From contig DAOTTO010000233.1 of the NCBI GenBank assembly GCA_034437895.1, positions 1-21,919 on the forward strand: a stretch of DNA of 21,919 bases. The letters run 5' to 3'. Source of the DNA: JANRLJ01 sp034437895. GTDB lineage: Bacteria > Chloroflexota > Anaerolineae > Aggregatilineales > Phototrophicaceae. Below the pieces are notes generated by a model. The model saw nothing but the letters and a program-made list of their open reading frames with translations. It did no database searches and was not told the origin of the DNA. The position numbers and the translations under genes were made by a program. Below are positions 7,462 to 13,735 of the stretch, in pieces; position 1 is the stretch's first letter, and each line of letters opens with the position of its first letter.

Positions 7462-8644
7462 CAGCGAGCGCCTGAATGTTGACGATGTAATTAGAGGGCT
7501 GTCCGCCTAACTCTGGAACACGAATGCGGTAATCGACACTTTCATCAGGCAGCAATGTCTCTTCTGTAATAACGACGAATCCGGTGGCGATGACGTTTTG
7601 ATTGGCATCAAAGACAGTCACAGTTGCCAGCGGCGCACGGACAATATCAATCCCCGTGTTGGTCAATATTCCGTCAATCAACAAATGCCCTTCGCCGGAA
7701 AAAGAAGACTCATCCGTCCATGTAAGTGACTCGCTGCCAAAGACGATGGGGGGTTGGCTGGGCTGCCAATCTTCGCCACCAAGAGAAAGGATATAATGAT
7801 CGGCCTCTACCGGACGACCCTGCCCGAAGCGCAGACTGAACGGCGCAAATCCGCCGGGTGGCAGGGCATAGCCCATCACCGTATCAGACGCATCCGCAAG
7901 ACCTGTACCCTCAGCGGTATACAAATCAAAATGAATCGGGACATCCGAAACAGCGCTGTCGCCATAATTAACGACTTCCCCTGTAATGAAAAACACGCCG
8001 GAAGCCGTTGTCCACGTCATTACGCTAGCGATTTCCAGCCCAGTACGACTTGCTCCTGCCAGCGCGTTGAGGTCGGTGGGTTGTAAGGGTGAAGTAGTAT
8101 TGAGGGCAAAGGTATTAATGAGGGTTTGCAAGCTGTTCAACTGGGCTGGATCAGACGGCAGCACGGCATCAATCACGCCAAGATACGTCCCAGCACGCTC
8201 GATAAAGGTATTCACTTGCTGAAATTCCCCACCGATGGTTTTTCGTAAACCGAGCAAACGCCAGCTTCCGTCACCCATCGCTTGTCGATCTTGTTCAAAG
8301 TACCGCCGCACATCAGGGCGCACCTCGGTTTGATAAGTATTGATGAGGTCGGCAATGGCGGGTGTATTTTCGACGGGGCCGAGATTGACGACGGAAACCG
8401 TCAGAATGGGTTCAGGTGCGCCGGGTGGAGAGAAGGCCGCTTCCGCCAGTGTTATGGTATTTTCGGTTTGCACCGCCCAATCCGGTGGAATACTAATCGT
8501 AAATGCCCCGCCGGGATGGGTGTAGGTTCGGGGCGATAAATCCGGCGGTAAAGGTGTAGGGGCAAACACTACCGCACCTCCGCTGCCCGCACATCCCGCG
8601 CATAGGATCATCATCGCCACCACAAAAATTTGGATTAATCGCAT
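7454..8644 (-). CDS. Secreted lipoprotein of unknown function
   Basis: A 396-residue exported protein. The N-terminus MRLIQIFVVAMMILCAGCAG is a short signal peptide with a lipobox-like CAGC, making Cys18 the probable lipidated residue (the -3 position is Cys rather than Leu, slightly unusual). A PsbP/MOG1-like segment follows (TYTHPGGAFTISIPPDWAVQ, about residues 40-180). The C-terminal half holds two beta-sandwich segments of the FxLYD type (ITGEVVNYGDSAVSDVPIHF and LIDGILTNTGIDIVRAPLAT) that often occur in surface lipoproteins. The function is unknown. It overlaps the downstream HAD gene by 8 bases. No enzyme motif was seen. Confidence 0.75.
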   Translation of the reverse strand: MRLIQIFVVAMMILCAGCAGSGGAVVFAPTPLPPDLSPRTYTHPGGAFTISIPPDWAVQTENTITLAEAAFSPPGAPEPILTVSVVNLGPVENTPAIADLINTYQTEVRPDVRRYFEQDRQAMGDGSWRLLGLRKTIGGEFQQVNTFIERAGTYLGVIDAVLPSDPAQLNSLQTLINTFALNTTSPLQPTDLNALAGASRTGLEIASVMTWTTASGVFFITGEVVNYGDSAVSDVPIHFDLYTAEGTGLADASDTVMGYALPPGGFAPFSLRFGQGRPVEADHYILSLGGEDWQPSQPPIVFGSESLTWTDESSFSGEGHLLIDGILTNTGIDIVRAPLATVTVFDANQNVIATGFVVITEETLLPDESVDYRIRVPELGGQPSNYIVNIQALADE

Positions 8645-8950
8645 GTGCTGAAAACCTTTATTTGCTTATAGAGTTTACCGAAATAAGCAGAAAAGATTGA
8701 ACCACAAAGACTCAGAGAACACCGAGTATTAGATACAAATTCTTCTTGTTCTTGGTACCTGAGTAGTTCAACAAAATATAAATTATTTTCGGAAGTTCGT
8801 ATGAGAAAGCTGTATTTTGTTTTCCTTAGTCTATATTGAGATTAACTATAACGACAGGGAACAACCTCGAAAATAGCCCCCAACCACATTCCAACGTCAA
8901 TTAGTACGGAAGTCCCATTTGTATCAACATTCTAACCCCCTATGCTGGTA
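8645..8950. other. Intergenic region between divergent lipoprotein and double-CxxC genes
   Basis: No coding sequence was found. The region holds the leader of the lipoprotein gene at its left end, one palindromic AACCACNAAGA-type repeat (8699-8770, listed separately), and a weak promoter near its right end (TTGTAT 8919-8924, 16 bp, TATGCT 8941-8946) pointing at the gene at 9000. Confidence 0.5.
8699..8770. repeat. Dispersed palindromic repeat, copy 1 (GAACCACAAAGAC type)
   Basis: The left arm starts GAACCACAAAGACTCAGAGA and the right arm ends CTTGTTCTTGGTACC...GAGTAGTTC, which folds back on it imperfectly around an A/T-rich middle. The same design recurs at 17679-17752. Such AACCNCCAAGACNCCAAGA hairpins are known as dispersed non-coding repeats in several bacterial phyla. 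It is more degenerate than the other copy. Confidence 0.5.
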
Positions 8951-8967
8951 GTGACAAAACGTGTCAC
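8951..8967. promoter_or_regulatory. Palindrome at the start of the double-CxxC gene
   Basis: GTGACA-aaacg-TGTCAC, a perfect 6+5+6 inverted repeat close to the expected transcription start of the gene at 9000. It resembles a CRP/FNR-type or TetR-type half-site arrangement, but no assignment is possible. Confidence 0.4.
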
Positions 8968-8999
8968 AATTTACCTCAATGGGCAAGAAAGAGGCCGCA

Positions 9000-9380
9000 A
9001 TGTATACCGACAACGCGCTGTTGTTCCCCCGTCAGGCGATCCCATCACTTCGTCGGCTGCGCGGCCCTGAATGGGAAAAGTTAGTGGATCGGGTGACATG
9101 CCTGCCAGAAACGCACGAAGAAACGCTCGCCTTTATGATGATGATGATTCGCTTAAACGGCTGCGTGGGCTGCGAAACCGATAGCTACCGAGCGATGCGC
9201 GGCTGCACAGCCTGTACAGTACAAACGCTGCGCCGTTATAAAGGCGAGGACGCTGAACTGCTGGCGTTGTTTGCGGATGCGCTGGCGGATATTCGTTCAT
9301 TCGCGCACGGAAATCCCTCTTTTGAGATTGAATTATCACCCATACCACCTCAAATGAAGCCGCAGTTCTCGCCACAATAA
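9000..9380 (+). CDS. Small conserved-looking protein with two CxxC motifs
   Basis: A 126-residue soluble protein of unknown function. The N-terminus contains FPRQAIPSLRRLRGPEW; the middle holds C55-x2-C58 and C69-x2-C72 (GCVGCETDSYRAMRGCTACT), a spacing suited to zinc or an iron-sulfur cluster; the C-terminus is helical then disordered. I recall similar small proteins from Chloroflexota, without a known role, so treat that as unverified. An in-frame GTG at 8961 and an ATG at 8979 are possible starts; the ATG at 9000 is preferred because a GAGG ribosome site lies 5 bases upstream and the GTG lies inside the palindrome. It sits alone before the infC promoter. Confidence 0.75.
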   Translation: MYTDNALLFPRQAIPSLRRLRGPEWEKLVDRVTCLPETHEETLAFMMMMIRLNGCVGCETDSYRAMRGCTACTVQTLRRYKGEDAELLALFADALADIRSFAHGNPSFEIELSPIPPQMKPQFSPQ

Positions 9381-9384
9381 AGAA

Positions 9385-9413
9385 TTGACTTACCTACACG
9401 GCTGTGCTAGACT
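9385..9413 (+). promoter_or_regulatory. Promoter of the infC-rpmI-rplT operon
   Basis: TTGACT (9385-9390), an exact 17-bp spacer, TAGACT (9408-9413). It begins just after the stop codon of the preceding gene and would give an infC leader of about 80 bases. Confidence 0.7.
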
Positions 9414-9417
9414 TCCG

Positions 9418-9473
9418 ACATCAGCAAAATTCTGATGTAATATTATAATTCCGTCAGGAATTGCGTCAGCAAT
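9418..9473 (+). promoter_or_regulatory. Structured infC leader (three short hairpins)
   Basis: Three hairpins can form: ACATCAG (9418-9424) with CTGATGT (9432-9438); AATTCC (9447-9452) with GGAATT (9457-9462) around a GTCA loop; and ATTGC (9460-9464) with GCAAT (9469-9473), again around GTCA. The last two share bases 9460-9462 and so exclude each other. In other bacteria this operon is autoregulated by IF3 and by ribosomal protein L20 binding leader RNA. A role of that kind here is inference. Confidence 0.45.
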
Positions 9474-9498
9474 GCTCAAATTGAGAGGATGTTAGGCT

Positions 9499-10032
9499 AT
9501 ATCTAGCTCGGAATATCGCATCAACAGACAAATACGCGCACGCGAAGTTCGTCTCGTCATCGATGATGGCGAAAACGGAAATAAAAACATCGGTGTCGTG
9601 CCTTTAAGCCGTGCTTTGGAAATGGCCGAAGACATGCAGCTTGATCTGGTCGAGGTCGCGCCGAATGCCGAACCACCCGTCTGCCGCATTATGGACTTTG
9701 GTAAGTTCCAATATGAGAAACAGCGGCGGGAACGTAAAGCCCGTAAGCAGCAGGTCAAGGTGGAAATTAAAGAAATCCAGCTTGGGCCAAAGACAGATGA
9801 CCATCACCTAGGCTTTAAGGTCAAGAATGCCAGGGAATGGATCGAAGACGGCATGAAAGTTCGTGTGCGTATTCGCTTTAGAGGCCGCGAAAACCTCCAT
9901 CCCGAAATCGGACGTGGGCGTTTGCAGCGGATCGCAGAAGAATTAAAAGATGTCGCCATCGTCGAGCAAATGCCTAATCTTGAAGGCAATGTGATGTTGA
10001 TGGTACTCGCTCCGATGCCGGAGAAAAAGTAA
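9499..10032 (+). CDS. infC: Translation initiation factor IF-3
   Basis: IF-3 binds the 30S subunit, checks start-codon/initiator-tRNA pairing and keeps subunits apart. The product has the N-domain (YRINRQIRAREVRLV, PLSRALEMAEDMQLDLVEVA), PPVCRIMDFGKFQYE, the basic linker, and the C-domain with KEIQLGPKTDDHHLGFKVKN and FRGRENLHPEIGRGRL. The homology extends upstream to a TAG at 9493-9495, yet there is no ATG, GTG or TTG before the GTG at 9598, which would cut off the first third of the N-domain. The codon right after the TAG region that best fits is ATA at 9499 (177 aa), with AGAGG at 9484-9488 ten bases upstream; ATC at 9520 is an alternative. infC is known to use AUU in E. coli for autoregulation, so a rare start is plausible. 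First gene of the operon with rpmI and rplT. Confidence 0.9.
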   Translation: MSSSEYRINRQIRAREVRLVIDDGENGNKNIGVVPLSRALEMAEDMQLDLVEVAPNAEPPVCRIMDFGKFQYEKQRRERKARKQQVKVEIKEIQLGPKTDDHHLGFKVKNAREWIEDGMKVRVRIRFRGRENLHPEIGRGRLQRIAEELKDVAIVEQMPNLEGNVMLMVLAPMPEKK

Positions 10033-10077
10033 CTTTTGCAAAGTCATTCTTTGTAAGCAGATAGATGGTCGTATCGT

Positions 10078-10101
10078 AGGGGCGTAGCACACTACGCCCT
10101 T
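10078..10101 (+). repeat. GGGCGTAG hairpin between infC and rpmI
   Basis: A strong hairpin: GGGCGTAG (10080-10087), CACA loop, CTACGCCC (10092-10099), extendable by a G-T and an A-T pair to 10 bp. There is no T-tract, so it is not a terminator. It could be an RNA-processing or L20-control element, or one of the GTAGGGGCG-type dispersed hairpins also seen at 10893, 11846 and 15558. Confidence 0.6.
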
Positions 10102-10136
10102 CACTATGAATCGAACTCATTAAATGGAGTAATCTT

Positions 10137-10373
10137 GTGGCTAAGAAATTCAAGATCAAAACACATAAAGCGACTGCCAAGCGGTTCCGCGTCACCGGAA
10201 CGGGCAAAGTTATGCGGACTAAGGGCGGCAAAAGCCATTTGCGCCGTAGAAAAGCCAAGCGGGCGCGTCGTAAGTTCGATAAGGGTATTGAGGTAACGCA
10301 TAACGCCGACGCAAAGAAGGTGAAGCGCCTCGCCCCCTATTTAGGGAAGTACAAGGCCAACCCCCCTGCGTAA
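10137..10373 (+). CDS. rpmI: 50S ribosomal protein L35
   Basis: Small basic large-subunit protein of 78 residues. FKIKTHKATAKRFRVTGTGK and a Lys/Arg-rich middle ending ADAKKVKRLAPYLG are the L35 signature. Most L35 proteins have 64-67 residues; here a short C-terminal tail (GKYKANPPA) extends past the usual end. The start is GTG at 10137, with a TGGAGT ribosome site about 7 bases upstream. It lies between infC and rplT, the conserved order in most bacteria. Confidence 0.95.
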   Translation: MAKKFKIKTHKATAKRFRVTGTGKVMRTKGGKSHLRRRKAKRARRKFDKGIEVTHNADAKKVKRLAPYLGKYKANPPA

Positions 10374-10453
10374 GGTGTGATGGTTCTGAGTGAGGCGTGG
10401 CGATTTATTTCGCTCGTTTAGCAATCAACGCTTAGTTTATATGACGAAAATTT

Positions 10454-10478
10454 GCCCGGCGCACCCGCACCGGGTTTT
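10454..10478 (+). promoter_or_regulatory. Attenuator-like hairpin upstream of rplT
   Basis: CCCGG (10455-10459) pairs with CCGGG (10470-10474), followed at once by TTTTG, in the 124-base rpmI-rplT gap and just ahead of the rplT ribosome site. It looks like a weak terminator/attenuator and could serve L20 feedback control. The stem is only 5-6 bp, so this is tentative. Confidence 0.35.
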
Positions 10479-10497
10479 GTTGCCAGAGGAGACTAAA

Positions 10498-10854
10498 ATG
10501 GCGAGAGTAAAGACCGGCATCGTCCGCCGGCGCAAACATAATAAAATCAGAAAAATGGTCAAAGGCCAATGGGGTTCACGCGGGACGCTGTTCAAGCGCT
10601 CCAACGAAGCCATGCTCAAGAGCCTGTTCTATTCATATCGTGACCGCCGCGCTCGCGCTCGTAAGCTGCGTGAATTGTGGATTATCCGCATCAACGCCGC
10701 CGCCCGCATTAACGGTTTGAGCTACAGCCGCTTTATCTATGGGCTTAAGCAAGCTGGCGTTGAACTGGATCGCAAGGTGCTGGCAGATATTGCCGTGCGC
10801 GATGCAGCGACCTTCACCAAATTGGCAGCGCTGGCACAACAAAAACTGAGTTAG
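10498..10854 (+). CDS. rplT: 50S ribosomal protein L20
   Basis: Large-subunit protein that binds 23S rRNA early in assembly and, in other bacteria, represses its own operon. The 118-residue product is a full-length match: MARVKTGIVRRRKHNKIRKM, the long basic helix SYRDRRARARKLRELWIIRI, NGLSYSRFIYGLKQAGVELD and RKVLADIAVRDAATF. An earlier in-frame GTG at 10390 is rejected: the ATG at 10498 has AGAGGAG 6 bases upstream and gives the exact family N-terminus. A terminator follows at 10893. Confidence 0.97.
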   Translation: MARVKTGIVRRRKHNKIRKMVKGQWGSRGTLFKRSNEAMLKSLFYSYRDRRARARKLRELWIIRINAAARINGLSYSRFIYGLKQAGVELDRKVLADIAVRDAATFTKLAALAQQKLS

Positions 10855-10872
10855 CGATTTAGCGGATAGCCG

Positions 10873-11018
10873 TTAGCTTTTAGCGCTTTATGTAGGGGTC
10901 AGCAATGACCCTATTTTTGTTTTAACTTTAGAAAAAATCTGTCCGAATTAAGCCTTTATAATAGAATTATCAGAAGCGCTTTTGGCTAAAAGCTAATCGC
11001 TGAGAGCTAATCGCTGAG
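10873..11018. repeat. Inverted and tandem AGCTAA repeats flanking the terminator
   Basis: TTAGCTTTTAGC at 10873-10884 is the exact reverse complement of GCTAAAAGCTAA at 10985-10996, bracketing the rplT terminator and a TATAAT (10957-10962) that may serve the next gene. The right arm runs into a 14-bp unit, AGCTAATCGCTGAG, repeated twice in tandem (10991-11004, 11005-11018) with the start of a third. The tandem copies end 11 bases before the methyltransferase ATG. Confidence 0.6.
10893..10918 (+). terminator. Rho-independent terminator of the infC-rpmI-rplT operon
   Basis: The stem TAGGGGTCA (10893-10901) and TGACCCTA (10906-10913) close a GCAA loop with one extra G, directly followed by TTTTT (10914-10918) and more T. 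It lies 39 bases after the rplT stop. The stem also fits the GTAGGGG hairpin family of this window. Confidence 0.75.
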
Positions 11019-11029
11019 AGCAAACCCCT

Positions 11030-11794
11030 ATGGAACCCATCACCAGTTTACAAAACGAGCGCGTAAAGCTCATCAATGGCCTACAAACCCGCGCCCGTAC
11101 CCGTCGCAAGGAACATAAAATTGTCCTAGAAGGGGTGCGGCTGATTCGTGATGCGATGGAACGCAGGCAAAAGCCGGATTTCGTGTTTTATCAGCCAGAC
11201 GGGGCGGATTATGAATTCATTGCGTATTTACAGGAGAAGCGGGTTGAACTTGCGCCAGTGAATGCCGAAGTCATGCGCCATATCAGCGATACGCAACAGC
11301 CGCAGGGCATTATCGGCGTGTTTCCACTGCCTGTCCCGCCGCTGCCGCGCGATCCTTATCGTGTCTTGATTCTCGATAACCTGCGCGATCCCGGCAATGT
11401 CGGGACGATGCTGCGTACTGCTGCCGCAGCGGGTGTAGATGTCGTGCTGCTTTCGCCCGGATGCGCCGACCCCTATAATCCCAAAACCCTCCGCAGCGGC
11501 ATGGGCGCACATTTTCGTCTGCCTGTGATCGAAGTGGAATGGTTTCAGATCGCGGAATACTGCCAAACGCTTAAGGTCTATCTGGCGGCTGGAAACGGAG
11601 AACTGCGTTACGATCAAGCGGATTGGTCTTCGCCTTGGGCGCTCATTATCGGCGGTGAGGCCGACGGCGCAGGCGCTCAATCTGAAAGTATAGCCGCGCA
11701 ACGCATTTATATCCCGATGGCGGCGGACACAGAATCGCTCAATGCGGCAATCGCGGCGGGTGTCTTGATGTTTGAGGCAGCACGAAAGAAGTGA
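11030..11794 (+). CDS. SpoU/TrmH-family RNA 2'-O-methyltransferase
   Basis: A 254-residue SPOUT-class enzyme that methylates ribose 2'-OH in rRNA or tRNA using SAM. The N-terminal substrate-binding domain (ITSLQNERVKLINGLQTRAR, KIVLEGVRLIRDAM) is followed by the knotted catalytic domain with motif 1 LDNLRDPGNVGTMLRTAAAA (catalytic Asn/Arg), motif 2 ALIIGGEADGA and motif 3 IYIPMAADTESLNAAIAAGV. The two-domain form resembles 23S rRNA enzymes such as RlmB or TsnR-like proteins; the exact site cannot be read from sequence. The ribosome site is weak (GAGAG). It follows the ribosomal-protein operon, as is common for this family, but after a terminator and a TATAAT box, so it may have its own promoter. 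Confidence 0.9.
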   Translation: MEPITSLQNERVKLINGLQTRARTRRKEHKIVLEGVRLIRDAMERRQKPDFVFYQPDGADYEFIAYLQEKRVELAPVNAEVMRHISDTQQPQGIIGVFPLPVPPLPRDPYRVLILDNLRDPGNVGTMLRTAAAAGVDVVLLSPGCADPYNPKTLRSGMGAHFRLPVIEVEWFQIAEYCQTLKVYLAAGNGELRYDQADWSSPWALIIGGEADGAGAQSESIAAQRIYIPMAADTESLNAAIAAGVLMFEAARKK

Positions 11795-12121
11795 TGAGAA
11801 ACGAGCAATGAGTGCTGAGAGGGAATGGGAAGCCGTAAAATTCGGTGGGGCGCATGACCGTATGCCCCAATAAGATCAGTCAACCGCGTAATTTCTATAG
11901 AAAAAGGCTAAAATTTCGGCTTACGTGAATTTGAACTGACAACTAACAACTAATGCCTATAAACGATCTAACTTCTAGGATGATTACAACATTGAAATCT
12001 CAGCGTAGGGCAAGCGTAAAGTAAGCTGTTCAAGGCTGCGCTAAAGTCTCCGATGTGGAACGCAGGAAGCATAATTGATGTCTTATCCTGTAGCGTCCAT
12101 ATTAAATGAAAGGAAACTGCT
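11795..12121. other. Intergenic region with one GGGGCG-type hairpin
   Basis: No gene was found in these 327 bases. At 11846-11869 TGGGGCGCAT and ATGCCCCA form a hairpin with a 2-base bulge, another member of the GGGGCG hairpins. A run GACAACTAACAACTAA at about 11937-11952 resembles common intergenic filler repeats. The last 60 bases are the leader of the next gene, with AAAGGA about 8 bases before its TTG. Confidence 0.45.
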
Positions 12122-13623
12122 TTGCGCCGTTTACGTCAATTCAGCCTTTTGTTGTTTTTGTTCTTGATTCCGCCCGCTTTTGTATTTGCTCAATCCGCTA
12201 CCACTACACCTGACCCTCTTCCACAGCCTACGACTACGCCGACACCCACAGCCTACCCCCTCGTGCCAACGACTCCCGCTGAATACAGTGCATCTGCTAC
12301 CGCGCAGGTGCAGCAGTATTATGGGACAGCGACCTTCGTGCCAAGTGCTGTACCTGTGCCTATGATTGAGTTTGGCGAAGAAATTGCAGGAGTATTTTCA
12401 GCCAACAGTCGCTATCAACAATATACATTCAGAGGTGAGGCTGGGCAGGTCGTCATCCTACAATTTATTGTCCCGCGTTCAATCCCTAACATTACGCTCA
12501 GTTATACCGGATACAGCTACCCCTACACGCAGCCTGATGTGAATGGGAACTACAGCGCCGTGATGGTCAATGTGCTGCCGTATACAGGCGAGCATCAAAT
12601 TACGCTGGATGATTATTACAACAGCGACCCCAATCCGCGTGACTTTAGCTTAGAGATCAATTCGATTTCGCCGCAAGCAATGACTTATGACGAATCTGTC
12701 ACGACGCGGTTGACCGAGGAGCAGCCTGCCAATGTTTTTGCCTTCAGCGGGGAGCAAGGGGATTTAATCGCGCTCAACTTGGCTTCACCAACTTTTAGCC
12801 CGTATATGGCTTTATCAGTGCGCCAACCCCAAAATGGACAACCAGAGCTAACCAGCATCGCTTCGCCGGGGTATCAGGGCAGTGGCGTGGCGGAACTTCC
12901 TATTTATCGCCTGCCAGTGACAGGGGAATATCTCATCATCGTGCGCGGGCAAAGTAATCCAACGGTAGGAGAATACACCTTAAATCTTAGCCATATCGTC
13001 CCACGCCGATTACGATTGATGAACAGGTTGAGGGAGAATTTACGGCTGGCGTGACGCAGCAATTTTATAGCTTTGAAGGTCATGCCGGGGATGTGCTGGA
13101 CTTCAATGTGACCGGGGCTGAGAATCTTGATACACGCATCGCACTTTTTAATCCGGATTTGCAGCCATTGACCTCTGATGATGACAGCGGAACAGCCCGC
13201 GACCCGGACATTAATCGTCAACCACTGATGATGAACGCCGATTATATTGTACAGGTCAGTCCTTTCGAGAGAGGGCAAGAAGGCGCATTCTCGCTACTGG
13301 TCAGCCGTGCGTCGGATAGTTCGCTGGATGATGGCTCCCAGATTGCCCAACTCAACAAGCCGAATGGTGGAATTTTCACTTTTAACGCCGAGGCTGGGCA
13401 GCATCTTCGCTTGACTTTGCGTTTAACTAGCGGTGGCGGAACGCCTAACGTCATGATTATGCGGAACAATCAACAACTGCTCAATTTGTCCGGTACAAAT
13501 TTTTCTCAACTGACCGGGGATTTTGTCGTAGCACAGGACGGCCTTCTGATCGTCACCTTATCTGCAAATTATCCCGATACGGTGGTTGAGGTGAACATCG
13601 AACCCGTAGAATCTGCAAACTGA
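12122..13623 (+). pseudogene. Secreted PPC-domain protein broken by a frameshift near 13000
   Basis: An exported protein of about 500 residues if restored. A signal peptide (MRRLRQFSLLLFLFLIPPAF, cleavage near FAQS) is followed by a Pro/Thr-rich linker (TTTPDPLPQPTTTPTP) and beta-sandwich segments of the pre-peptidase C-terminal type, such as YQQYTFRGEAGQVVILQF and FYSFEGHAGDVLDF. The first frame runs 12122-13054; the true continuation (ITIDEQVEGEFTAGVTQQFY) is in another frame that opens after a TAG at 12988-12990. The switch therefore lies between 12991 and about 13010 and is explained by one missing base (1502 bases, one short of 501 codons). The GTG at 13051 that opens the second frame is inside a domain and is not a real start. 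The start is TTG at 12122. Either a disabled gene or a sequencing error. Confidence 0.8.
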
Positions 13624-13654
13624 CCTCGTTTTGCGCTTCCACTTGGAGCGCTTG

Positions 13655-13676
13655 TAATCTAACAGGTGTTCGATTA
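13655..13676. promoter_or_regulatory. Candidate operator shared with the thiolase promoter
   Basis: TAATCTA-acaggtgt-TCGATTA, matching the perfect site in front of the thiolase gene (TAATCTA-N8-TAGATTA at 1146-1167) in both arms except one base and in the same 8-base spacing; nine bases (TAATCTAAC) are identical in a row. It lies 60-81 bases before the TetR start at 13736. Confidence 0.55.
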
Positions 13677-13680
13677 AACT

Positions 13681-13715
13681 CAGTAAAATTGCACACTACT
13701 TAGTCGATTTTACTG
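13681..13715. promoter_or_regulatory. Widely spaced inverted repeat before the third TetR gene
   Basis: CAGTAAAAT (13681-13689) and ATTTTACTG (13707-13715) are exact 9-bp inverted arms around a 17-base spacer. The left arm includes a TAAAAT that could be a -10 box. The element could be a second operator, or a leader hairpin just before the AAAGGA ribosome site. Confidence 0.45.
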
Positions 13716-13735
13716 CTGTTTGAAAGGACATCTCT

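Noticed and set aside
9598..10032. infC starting at GTG 9598
   Set aside because: It would delete the conserved N-terminal segment of IF-3 (INRQIRAREVRLV), which is clearly encoded upstream in the same frame.
10390..10497. N-terminal extension of L20 from GTG 10390
   Set aside because: The ATG at 10498 has an ideal AGAGGAG site and gives the universal L20 N-terminus; the extension contains the attenuator-like hairpin.
10991..11018. CRISPR or satellite array
   Set aside because: Only two full 14-bp copies directly abutting, with no spacers and no cas genes.
11228..11701. 157-aa minus-strand ORF
   Set aside because: It lies wholly antisense to the SpoU/TrmH methyltransferase and has low-complexity, shadow-like composition.
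13051..13623. A separate gene starting at GTG 13051
   Set aside because: The start is inside a beta-sandwich domain whose first strand is encoded upstream in the same frame; it is the second part of the frameshifted gene at 12122.
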